Below the pieces are notes generated by a model. That model was not told where the DNA came from, did no database searches, and saw nothing but the letters and a program-made list of their open reading frames with translations. From NCBI GenBank assembly GCA_946185485.1, contig CAMHJQ010000017.1:1-64000 (forward strand): 64,000 nucleotides of DNA. The letters are read 5' to 3'. Of this stretch, positions 51,742 through 60,900 are shown piece by piece; within the stretch, counting starts at the first letter, position 1; the number at the start of each line of letters is the position of its first letter. The DNA is from an uncultured Prevotellaceae bacterium. Its GTDB lineage: Bacteria > Bacteroidota > Bacteroidia > Bacteroidales > Bacteroidaceae. The position numbers were made by a program, and so were the translations under genes.

Positions 51742-54191
51742 GCGGCAGGCGTCTGCCGGAACTGGTGGTAGAAACTGGCGATGAAGAAGTTGGGCGACAC
51801 AAAGAGGCAGCGCTCGGCAATGTCCTCCACCGACAAGTCAGTGGTGCGCAGCAGCTGCTCACCCTCCTGCACCCGCAAGAAGAGCGCCATCGGCCGCGGA
51901 CTCTTATAGAGGTTCTTCGACAACTGCTCATACAGCGTATTCGGTTCCACACCAGCCACGTTGGCCAGCTCACGGACGCTGTCTATTTTCCCCTCGCGTT
52001 GGTTCACGTATGGGACAATCTTCATCATCGCACTGACAAAGTCCTTGCTCAGGTCCATCTTGGCATCGGTATCGCTGCTCAGGGCATAGGCATAGGGCGT
52101 CAGCAACTCGCGTGACAGCGACGAACAGCGCTCAACATAGCTATTGACCATCTTCAGCGTTTCGCTCTCCTCGTTATGACGCTGCATGCGCAGGCGCGTA
52201 TTGCGGAAGAAGCCGTAGACGTTGGCGGCCAGTAGGATGGCCAACAGCAGCACCAGCAGGATGTAGATGCCCGCGGTACGCCACCACGGCTGGTCCACAT
52301 AGACAATCCACCCGAAGGGCTCCTGAGGCCAGTAGTCGGGCGACAACGAAGCCTGCAGCTCCACCTCGTAGCGTCCGGGAGCCATACCCACCAGCGGCAG
52401 GTGCAGCATGCCGTTCCTATCGACCATACCGCCAGAGTTGGTGTACGACAGCACGCGCCACGTGTCGTAAATGCCTTTTACCCGCATGCGGTAGTAGGTC
52501 TGTATGGGACGGAAGTAGTTCAGGCCTGAGAAGGTCAGGTTGACGGAGTTCTGGTCGTAGTTGACGTGGAACTCTTTGACGCGGGTGGGTGACTTGTCCA
52601 GCAGCACTCTGCCGTCCACCTCCTGTCCCGGCCGGAGAAGCACGCCGTTCACCATCACGCGCACCAACTTCGGAAACATCTTGATGCGGTACATCGGGCT
52701 GTTATGGATTACCATGGGGTCGAAGACCACCACATGGTCCAGCGACTGCATCACGATATGGCCGTTGGCGAGCCGAATGGCACGGCCGTTGGCAAAGGAC
52801 TCGACGGGGACATTGTCGTAGCCGGTATAGGTCTCTATGCGATGCAGCTTGCCCTTGCGGATAAACAGGTGGGCGATGCCGTTGCTGGTCGACACCCACA
52901 GGTCGTGCTTGTCATCCTCCACGATGCTGTGCACCATCTCGTTCAGCAGACCGTCTTCCGACGTAAGCAGCTGGGGCTTGGCCTGCCCGGGCTTCTGGCA
53001 TTCCAGTCCCGTGTAGAGTCCCGTCCACTTCCAGCCACGGCTGTCCGTGAACTTGAAGTTGACGTGGCGCGCTAACTGCTGCACATGGCCTTCGAGATGC
53101 TTGTCGAGCAGCCCCACGTAGTATCGTCCCTCTGGCGAGTCCAGCGCGTAGGTGTTGAAGGGCGAGATAAGGGGTCTGGCATAGAGCAGTCCGCGGTGCT
53201 CGGTACCAACCCACATACCACCCTGACGGTCGAAACACAACGTGTTGACGTCAGTCACCAGCCGGCGGTTCTTCGACAGCTTCAGTTCGCGGATGTGCTG
53301 TCTCTGCCCTGTGGTCACGTCCAGCACCCAGTAGCCCACCTCGGCAGCCACATAGAGCTTGCCCTGGTGCATGACCATGTTGTTCAGGTGATAGGGCTGG
53401 ACCATCAGCTGGCGCCATTGACGCTGTTCCACGTTATAGTGCAGCAAGATGGACTCCTTGTCGCCGTTGCGTATCTGGTAGTAGCCGGTCTCGTCGGGCA
53501 GCAGCACCGTCGACTTGTCATAGCGTGCCGTGTCCGAGGGCGACAGCGACTGCGAGTCGTACAGGTGGCGGTCACGCTTCAGGTCGTAGGCAGCCACCAT
53601 GCCGTTGCTGAAGAACTGCATCAGCACCGAACCCTTCCAGACGTTCATGTCCAGCAGTCGGGCATGGGACAGCCTGACAGGCACCTGCTTCTTCACGTCC
53701 ATGCCGTAGATGGAGTCGCCCGAGACAATCCAGAGGTAGTTGTCGGCATCACCAAAGAGGTCGTCGACAGGTTTCGTCATACCCATGTCGCGGATGATTG
53801 CGCCAACGTTATCGATGAATTTCTCCTCTGTCAGGTTCAGGCACGTTACCGACCGCTTGTCTTTCAGCCATAGATGATGGTGGAGGTCGAAGTACATGTG
53901 GTAGTGACCGTCATACTTAGGCAGCGGGAAGCTGTTGGCGTCACTGGGGTCGATATGCGAAAAGGAACTGCCGTCGTAGAAATTGATGTGTCCGATGGTC
54001 GTTATCACCATGCGGCCGGTCTTGGTGCACGTAATGGTCTGCGCGCTGTTGTCAGCCAGTCCGTTCGAAGCGTCAAACTGGAAAAACATACGTTCCATCT
54101 CCTGCGCATAGGTTTTCTGGGGCACCAGCAGACCTACGGTGGCAAGACACCATAAATACAATCGGAAACGCTTCATCGGCGACAGAATCAT
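51717..54191 (-). CDS. Membrane AraC-type regulator with beta-propeller and Y_Y_Y sensor (kinase-less hybrid form)
   Basis: 824 residues. A signal peptide (LYLWCLATVGLLVPQKTYAQ) leads to a periplasmic propeller with Reg_prop-like motifs (FDRQGGMWVGTEHRGLLYAR, DDKHDLWVSTSNGIAHL) and a Y_Y_Y-like domain (NYDQNSVNLTFSGLNYF, MAPGRYEVELQASLS). A membrane helix (about 655-680) follows, then an AraC-type HTH (about 735-820; DSVRELANVAGVEPNTLYEQ and DIAERCLFVSPNFFIASFYH). The kinase and receiver domains of the bacteroidal hybrid two-component systems are absent. It probably senses a glycan or envelope signal. TATCTTTG lies about 25 bases upstream of the start. Confidence 0.85.
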   Translation of the reverse strand: MILSPMKRFRLYLWCLATVGLLVPQKTYAQEMERMFFQFDASNGLADNSAQTITCTKTGRMVITTIGHINFYDGSSFSHIDPSDANSFPLPKYDGHYHMYFDLHHHLWLKDKRSVTCLNLTEEKFIDNVGAIIRDMGMTKPVDDLFGDADNYLWIVSGDSIYGMDVKKQVPVRLSHARLLDMNVWKGSVLMQFFSNGMVAAYDLKRDRHLYDSQSLSPSDTARYDKSTVLLPDETGYYQIRNGDKESILLHYNVEQRQWRQLMVQPYHLNNMVMHQGKLYVAAEVGYWVLDVTTGQRQHIRELKLSKNRRLVTDVNTLCFDRQGGMWVGTEHRGLLYARPLISPFNTYALDSPEGRYYVGLLDKHLEGHVQQLARHVNFKFTDSRGWKWTGLYTGLECQKPGQAKPQLLTSEDGLLNEMVHSIVEDDKHDLWVSTSNGIAHLFIRKGKLHRIETYTGYDNVPVESFANGRAIRLANGHIVMQSLDHVVVFDPMVIHNSPMYRIKMFPKLVRVMVNGVLLRPGQEVDGRVLLDKSPTRVKEFHVNYDQNSVNLTFSGLNYFRPIQTYYRMRVKGIYDTWRVLSYTNSGGMVDRNGMLHLPLVGMAPGRYEVELQASLSPDYWPQEPFGWIVYVDQPWWRTAGIYILLVLLLAILLAANVYGFFRNTRLRMQRHNEESETLKMVNSYVERCSSLSRELLTPYAYALSSDTDAKMDLSKDFVSAMMKIVPYVNQREGKIDSVRELANVAGVEPNTLYEQLSKNLYKSPRPMALFLRVQEGEQLLRTTDLSVEDIAERCLFVSPNFFIASFYHQFRQTPAAYRKSMPR

Positions 54192-54344
54192 TAGTTTTAA
54201 GTTTATAAACGCTGCAAAGATACGAAAAAAAACAAATAATGCACCACTTTCATAGAAAAAACTTTTTGCGATAGGTCATCGTATGCGTTTTTTTCGTAAC
54301 TTTGACATCAAAGATGGCGAACTTACTCCTCCCCGTGATTGCGA

Positions 54345-54512
54345 TTATCTGTCCCAGATATCGCTGCCGCCGCCCTGATCGCTTACGCCAATCTCCTCGC
54401 CGCTGTCGAGGCCGGTGGAGCTGATGCTACTTGTCTCGCTGACTATCAGCAGGTGTGTCTTATGCTGTAGTTCTACCACGCACATGGCGGGCTTCATATA
54501 ATTCTTTTTCAT
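54345..54512 (-). CDS. Small peptide (55 residues) of the YxKP family downstream of a giant surface protein gene
   Basis: It reads MKKNYMKPAMCVVELQHKT, HLLIVSETSS, then GLDSG, EIGVSDQGGGS and IWDR. It starts 5 bp after the stop of the 1038-residue gene and is nearly identical at both ends to the peptide at 57772-57939. There is no signal peptide; the N-terminus is basic and amphipathic and the C-terminus acidic and Gly-rich. It is shorter than usual gene-calling limits and would often be missed. Function unknown. In 54192-54344 I see nothing beyond a plus-strand TAACTTTG at 54297. Confidence 0.7.
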   Translation of the reverse strand: MKKNYMKPAMCVVELQHKTHLLIVSETSSISSTGLDSGEEIGVSDQGGGSDIWDR

Positions 54513-54517
54513 ATCTT

Positions 54518-57500
54518 TCACTTAATTACGACCTTATTTCCATTGTTGATATATATTCCGCGCTGTGCAGGCTTTCCGCTCAGGCGCACACCGTCGAGCG
54601 AATACCATGCATCGTCCGTCATTTCTATTGAATCGGCAGAGACTTCAAGAATGCCTGTGGCTTCTTCATCGCCGAAGTCCAGGCGGAAGGCGCGGGTCTT
54701 GGCGCCGGGATTCTGTTTGAGGTACGGTACCGAGAAGTAGGCGCGGCACGAGCGGATGTTGCGATTCTCGGTCGAGTAGTAGAGTGTATTGTTGTCGCCC
54801 ATGAACAGGATGCTCTTGTCGTTGGCATTCACCGGCACGGGCGAGTAGCAGCCTACCATCTGTACTTCCGCCAGCTCATCGTCATAGTCGCTCACGGTGG
54901 TCGAAGCCGTAGCATTGATCGTCACGCCGAAGAACACGGGCGAGGTGAAGTCAGTTCCTGCAGCGTCCCATTTCACCAGATATGGCACTCCCGCCTTGAT
55001 GGCTGTGGCCTCCTTGAATGCCAGGTAGAGCGTGCCGTTCGTCGCGTCGAAGCCGTTCGTGCCGTTCGTGTCCAGCTCCATCAGCTTTGCTCCTGCGAAG
55101 TCCTTGTGCGCTGCTATCTGCTCCGCCGAGAAGTTGAAGGGCAGGCACAGCGTGTTCCACTTACCGTCCTTGTAGAGGGTGCGGCCGCTCAGTGTAACTT
55201 CACTCATTTGGCCGTTGGCGTTTTGGATTGCAGTCGAGTTGCTCGTATTCTCATTGAGTGTAAGAGACTGAATGCCTAAAATATCATTGGCATAACTGCT
55301 CCAGTAAGCTGCTGTCTTATAGTCACCAACACTTCCAGCAGGAACGTAGATTTTGCGACCGGAGGCATTGCTGTTGAACATGTTTGACCCTCCTGTTGGA
55401 GGAGTCGATGCTAAACAAAAGACAGAAGCCAGACTGGTACAGTCGCGGAACACATGAAGGCCCATTGTTGACAACGTGCTGGGAAGAGTGGCGGAAACCA
55501 AAGCGGAGCAGCAAACAAACGCAAATTGACCGATTTCCCCCACGCCTTCGGGAATTGTGATGGAAGAGAGCTTCACGCAATTGGCAAAGGCGTTGGGTCG
55601 GATGATTGTCAGCTGACTATTGTCTGCATCAGTAAAGGTTACCGTTTCCAGCTTTCCACATTCGGAAAACGCCTGATTGTCAATGCTCGTCACCGTAGAG
55701 GCGATGGAAGCGGAAGTCAGATTCGGGCATTGCTTGAATGCATTGCCGCAAATACTCGTGACACCATCCCCAATGACGACGCTCGTAATGGACGAATAGT
55801 TGGCTTCTGACGTCCAAGGATGGGTAACCATGTTACTATTTCCGTTATTTACGTCAATATACAAGATGGTGTTATTAGTTCCCCCATAGTGATAGGTAAT
55901 TGAGGTGTCGCCTGCCGTTATGGTTACTGCACCTGCATCAAAGGCTTGATTATCTTTACTGATCGTAAAGCTATTTCCACTAATTTCGTTACCATCTATC
56001 ATATAAAAAAGCGTGGACTTAGAGGGGGTATAGGACAGCGAAACAGTACCCAAGTGGTAAGTTTTGCCATCGAAAGTACACGAGCTGCCCGTCGCAATGA
56101 TATTATCACCCAAGCTCAATTCGCATACTTTGGTGCCGTTTGCAATAACTCTATTTCCGCTTGCATTATGGGGATTTGTAGTATAGTAGCAATTGGTACA
56201 GTTGATACTTTTAAAGATTCCTTCCAATTTTTTAACGCCTATCGGATGGAACTGGCCATTTCCAGTATAGTCTCCCTTGAACAGGCAATTGGTCATGACG
56301 AGATCCAAAGTTTGGTTATTGTTATACCATCCAATAAATCCACCAGCATAGGAACCTGTATGTGTGATTGTTCCGTCATAGATACAATCACTTATCGTAA
56401 GAGATGAAGCATTGTCGGCATGTCCCACAACACCTCCTCCATAGTCACCTACTGCAACATTGGTATGAATAATACAATTTTGAATATAATTTATTCCGCC
56501 ATGAGTTCTTGCTACCAATCCTGCGTTAAAACTTCCTGCAGTGGTTACACCTCCTGACACTGTCAAATTCATGATAGTACCTCCATAGAGATAATAGAAA
56601 GGCGCTACATTTCCTCCGCTATTTGTAAGGTTGACAGTCAGCGTATGTCCGTTACCATCAAAGATTCCTTGGAATGTGCCGCTTGTCATCGCGGTAATGT
56701 TGCTTATATCGGCATTCAGTTGTACATACTTATTTTCGTAGTTTCCGGCATGTGAGGAGAAATTATCCCATTCGGTCTTATTGTTAATCACCAGATTCAC
56801 CATGACAGGAATGGCATTGCCACGATAAATACACCAGTTCTTGGTGCCGTTGTTCAGCGCTGCCACTAAAGCTTCCGCAGTCATGCTGTTGGCATTGGTG
56901 CCCTGAACGGTAGCAGCAGACCAGGTGGATTTATAATAGCAGTAGGTAAGACTTGTTGCACCATTGCGGGCAAAGATGGCGTCTACTTGAACTGTAACTT
57001 CCGCCGGAGCAAAGAGAGTGTTAGTAATATTGAGAGTACCTTGCTTGTGCCAACCCACAATACCACCACAACTTGTGGTAGTTGTTCCCAACAACTTGCC
57101 GTCGAAAAGACAGTTGCTGATGTCGAGCGTACCTGTGTAACTGTCTGCCACCAAGCCACCGTGAGTGCCATCTCCACTCTTACTGGAGTTAATCGTTACA
57201 CTGGATTGACAGTTGGTAATCGTACCTCCGTTGCTGATGGCTACAATACCGGCGGCAAACTTATATCCGGTATTTATGGTACCTGCCACCCTAAGGTTCT
57301 TGATAGTTGCGCCAGTGATATTTCGAAATGGTGCAACTTCTTCTTCTGTCGCGGTGTAATTGAAGGTCAGCGTGTTTCCGCCTCCGTCGAACGTGCCCGA
57401 GAATGTGGCGGTTACCATCGTGGTCACGGTGATGTCAGCAGTCAGCTTGAAATAGGTGTTGCTATAGGTATTACCATTAGCGACATTCGATGCCAACGTA

Positions 57501-57634
57501 TTCCAATCGGCAGTACTTGCGATAAGGTATGGGTTTCCGGATGATCCCGAGCCGTTCCAAGCACTTGCACCCTGCACCATCAAGAGCATGGTTGTTACTA
57601 AAAATAGTAGTCTTCTCATCTTCATATAGTTCAT
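54518..57634 (-). CDS. Giant secreted beta-helix (GLUG-like)/LRR_5 protein with T9SS tail
   Basis: 1038 residues with a signal peptide (LLFLVTTMLLMVQGASA). Two blocks of GLUG-type beta-helix repeats (about 30-270 and 290-540) show the pattern FSGTFDGGGNTLTFN, APFRNITGATIKNLRVAGTI and GGLVADSYTG. An LRR_5/BspA region (about 600-770, AFKQCPNLTSASIASTVTSI) follows, then the common C-terminal module (CLPFNFSAEQIAA, DFGDEEATGILEVSADSIEM) with a T9SS tail (RGIYINNGNKVVIK). It is likely an adhesin. There is no own promoter; it follows a peptide gene and probably belongs to the transcript of the C10 gene upstream. Confidence 0.85.
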   Translation of the reverse strand: MNYMKMRRLLFLVTTMLLMVQGASAWNGSGSSGNPYLIASTADWNTLASNVANGNTYSNTYFKLTADITVTTMVTATFSGTFDGGGNTLTFNYTATEEEVAPFRNITGATIKNLRVAGTINTGYKFAAGIVAISNGGTITNCQSSVTINSSKSGDGTHGGLVADSYTGTLDISNCLFDGKLLGTTTTSCGGIVGWHKQGTLNITNTLFAPAEVTVQVDAIFARNGATSLTYCYYKSTWSAATVQGTNANSMTAEALVAALNNGTKNWCIYRGNAIPVMVNLVINNKTEWDNFSSHAGNYENKYVQLNADISNITAMTSGTFQGIFDGNGHTLTVNLTNSGGNVAPFYYLYGGTIMNLTVSGGVTTAGSFNAGLVARTHGGINYIQNCIIHTNVAVGDYGGGVVGHADNASSLTISDCIYDGTITHTGSYAGGFIGWYNNNQTLDLVMTNCLFKGDYTGNGQFHPIGVKKLEGIFKSINCTNCYYTTNPHNASGNRVIANGTKVCELSLGDNIIATGSSCTFDGKTYHLGTVSLSYTPSKSTLFYMIDGNEISGNSFTISKDNQAFDAGAVTITAGDTSITYHYGGTNNTILYIDVNNGNSNMVTHPWTSEANYSSITSVVIGDGVTSICGNAFKQCPNLTSASIASTVTSIDNQAFSECGKLETVTFTDADNSQLTIIRPNAFANCVKLSSITIPEGVGEIGQFAFVCCSALVSATLPSTLSTMGLHVFRDCTSLASVFCLASTPPTGGSNMFNSNASGRKIYVPAGSVGDYKTAAYWSSYANDILGIQSLTLNENTSNSTAIQNANGQMSEVTLSGRTLYKDGKWNTLCLPFNFSAEQIAAHKDFAGAKLMELDTNGTNGFDATNGTLYLAFKEATAIKAGVPYLVKWDAAGTDFTSPVFFGVTINATASTTVSDYDDELAEVQMVGCYSPVPVNANDKSILFMGDNNTLYYSTENRNIRSCRAYFSVPYLKQNPGAKTRAFRLDFGDEEATGILEVSADSIEMTDDAWYSLDGVRLSGKPAQRGIYINNGNKVVIK
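54601..54991 (-). repeat. 391-bp sequence identical to 58028-58418
   Basis: The codons of the C-terminal module in this gene and in the next giant gene match base for base over about 391 bp as far as I can read, while the flanks diverge at once. This indicates gene conversion or a very recent copy of the sorting/C-terminal cassette. Confidence 0.85.
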
Positions 57635-57771
57635 TCTGCGTCGGAAAGTAAAGCATCCTTGCGGCCGCGCAATAGCGCCACTGAGCGTGCAGTGTCTCTC
57701 CTGCTTACGCTCAGCAGCGCTGCCCGGCGGAAGGCACTAATGTTTACAAACTTCCGTTCATATTTCACTAT

Positions 57772-57939
57772 TTACCTGTCCCAAATGTTGCTGCCGCCGC
57801 CCTGATCGCTTACGCCAATCTCGTCGCCGCTGTCGAGGCCACTGGTCTGGACTATGTTTGTCTGGCTGGCTTGCAGCAGTTGTGTCTTATGCTGTAGTTC
57901 TACCACGCACATGGCGGGCTTCATATATTCCTTTTTCAT
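57772..57939 (-). CDS. Small peptide (55 residues) of the YxKP family downstream of the giant C10 peptidase gene
   Basis: It reads MKKEYMKPAMCVVELQHKT, QLLQASQTN, then GLDSG, EIGVSDQGGGS and IWDR. It starts 5 bp after the C10 stop codon. It shares both ends with the peptide at 54345-54512, while the middle dozen residues differ. No signal peptide. The next gene starts about 140 bp further on, with no promoter between (57635-57771), so peptide and neighbours are probably co-transcribed. Function unknown. Confidence 0.7.
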   Translation of the reverse strand: MKKEYMKPAMCVVELQHKTQLLQASQTNIVQTSGLDSGDEIGVSDQGGGSNIWDR

Positions 57940-57944
57940 ATCGC

Positions 57945-60900
57945 TTATTTGATTATAACTTTATTTCCTTTATTGATATACATTCCGCGCTGTGTAGGCT
58001 TTCCGCTCAGACGCACACCGGCAAGCGAATACCATGCATCGTCCGTCATTTCTATTGAATCGGCAGAGACTTCAAGAATGCCTGTGGCTTCTTCATCGCC
58101 GAAGTCCAGGCGGAAGGCGCGGGTCTTGGCGCCGGGATTCTGTTTGAGGTACGGTACCGAGAAGTAGGCGCGGCACGAGCGGATGTTGCGATTCTCGGTC
58201 GAGTAGTAGAGTGTATTGTTGTCGCCCATGAACAGGATGCTCTTGTCGTTGGCATTCACCGGCACGGGCGAGTAGCAGCCTACCATCTGTACTTCCGCCA
58301 GCTCATCGTCATAGTCGCTCACGGTGGTCGAAGCCGTAGCATTGATCGTCACGCCGAAGAACACGGGCGAGGTGAAGTCAGTTCCTGCAGCGTCCCATTT
58401 CACCAGATATGGCACTCCGGCAGTGATGGCCGTGGCCTCCTTGAATGCCAGATAGAGCTTGCCGTCCGTTGTGTCGAAACCGTTCTTGCCGTTCGTATTC
58501 AGCTCCATCAGCTTTGCTCCTGCGAAGTCAGTGTGCGCTGCTATCTGCTCCGCCGTGAAGTTGAAGGGCAGGCACAGCGTATTCCACTTGCCGTCCTTGT
58601 AGAGCGTGCGGTCGCTGAGGACAACATTACGTGTGTTGCCGTTAGCCGCACTGATGTCGGCGCTGTTGTCAGCATTGTCAGCCAAGAAGAGAAGGGTGTT
58701 TGCTGGGTAAAGCGTCTTGCCGTCGGGCTTGGTACTGATGTTGTCAGCAGCACTCCAGGTGGCGCCGTCGGTATCCTGGAAGGCTTTCTTCAGGTTCACC
58801 GTGCCGTTGTAGCTGGTGGCCGTGATGTGGTCGGTAGCATTGGTCCAGCTGAGGTTGACGGTCGTAGGTGATTTGCAATCCGTTCCTCCGCCAATGCCGT
58901 AGCCTTCATAGTCATTGAGATAAGTACTGTAATTAGCTGTAGCGTTGATGACACCGCCAGAGATGTTGACCGTGCCGCCGAAACCCCAACCGCCGCCACC
59001 GATGGCTGCTGCTCCAGTGCCACCTGTTGCATTAACGGTACCCCCATAGATGTTAACTGTGAAACCGGTACAGCTGCCACCACCACCTATGGCTGCTCCC
59101 ATATTACATTGAGAAGTGACGATACCGCCGTGAATGTTGACAGTACCTCCGTGGCTGCCCTGAGTGCCACCTATGCCGCTATCGTACGCTATGGCATTAA
59201 TTGTGCCACCATAGATGGTAATGGTGCCGGCATCAGCATTACCCCATCCAAGACCAGGATATCCGCCACCGATGGCAGCTTCGTCAGACGAGTTTGTTGA
59301 TGCATTCAGCACACCTGTGCCTTCGCTCTGCCTGTAGATAGTGAGACTGCTGCCTGCGGGCACGTGGATACCACCTGAAACACTTGGGGTTTCGGTATGT
59401 GTTACATCGAGCGTTGCACCATCGGCAAGAATCAGTTTGACATCGCCACTGACATTGATACGTTTAGTACTGTTGTTATAACAGTCAAGGTAGGGAGTGA
59501 TTCCAACATTTCCATTCACCACATACCATCCGCTGGTGAGTTCATGGTCGCTGCTGGTGAGTTCAGTTGCGGTATGGGACTGTAGCGTGCCGTCTGCTGC
59601 AATGTAACTGGCGTTGTAGAGGAAATCGGCGTTGATAGTCACATCTTCATTAGGCATGGTGAGCGTAGCGCTGGTTTCCGTTTGTGCGGTGATAGTACCT
59701 GCAGAGGCCGTGTATGTGTCAACGATGTAGTTGGTCGGAGGATTGGCAGTGAGTGCGAGATTAACCTCTTCGCCGTTGGCGGCATAAACATCTGTACCAA
59801 TCATGATGCCCTTGTTGTCACCATAGACCTTAATGCCGCTGACGTTATACTCTGCCGTTGGTGTCGTGCTGATGGCGAGGCTGGTGACATTCTCTCCAGC
59901 AGTGATAGTGTGAGCCTCCTTACCTTGGTTCTCAGTCAGATTATCGACATGGACATAATAGGTGTTGGTAATAGTCGGAGCCGTATCACTATTGTAGCGA
60001 ACAAATGTCTTCTCCAACATACCGTTTGACACGCTGCTGGGCTTTAAGACCGAGTTGCTGAAGGTTGTTAGGGAAGAATTATATGACCATCCAATGAATC
60101 CACCGCATCTGTCGGTGCCATTAGTAGTAGTCATGGAGCCATCGAACAGACAACCCGTTATGTTGACATTACTGTTATTATCTTGATAGGCAACGCCAAC
60201 GAGGCCGCCGTGGGTACCGTCGCCAGAAACGCTGCTGCTAATGGCAACGCTACTGCGGCAGTTCTCGATAGTAAGTCCGTAATGGGCCTCTGACACAAAG
60301 CCTGCCGCAAAATGACTACTAGCGGTAATGTTGCCTGCTACATGCAGATTCCGGATAGTTGCATTGATAGTGCCTTGGAACGGGGCTCCGTCAAAGTAGT
60401 TGACTGTCAGCGTGTGTCCTTGACCGTCGAATGATGCCTGAAAATCTTTGAAATTACCTTCAACCCAACCTCCAGCTTTGATGGTGACAGGATTTTGAGC
60501 CGTACCGATATCGGCGGTCAGTTTGACGGTTTTGCTCCAATAATTATTGCCGCTATTTACAAGCGCACAGAAACGATTCCAGTCATCCTTCGTACCAATG
60601 ACATAGGCGCCGTCGCTTGGGTCAATGTCAAGCTCATCGGCTGTCCATGTAGCGGTGTAGTGGCGGTGACCCGTAGAGCCTTGAGCGATGGTGACCGTCA
60701 TCTGGGCACCGTTGAGGCCCGTTCCCGTCCATCCTGTAAATGTCCAGCCCTCGCGTGTCGGGTTGTTCAGCGTAATGTCGCTGCTGGCCGAAGTATAAGT
60801 GGTGGGGTTGGGCGTTGCCACCGTGCCACCGTCCAGATTATAGCTGATGGTAAAACTATAGCCGGCAGTAATGGTGGCGGTGCCGTCGTCAAACGCAGCG

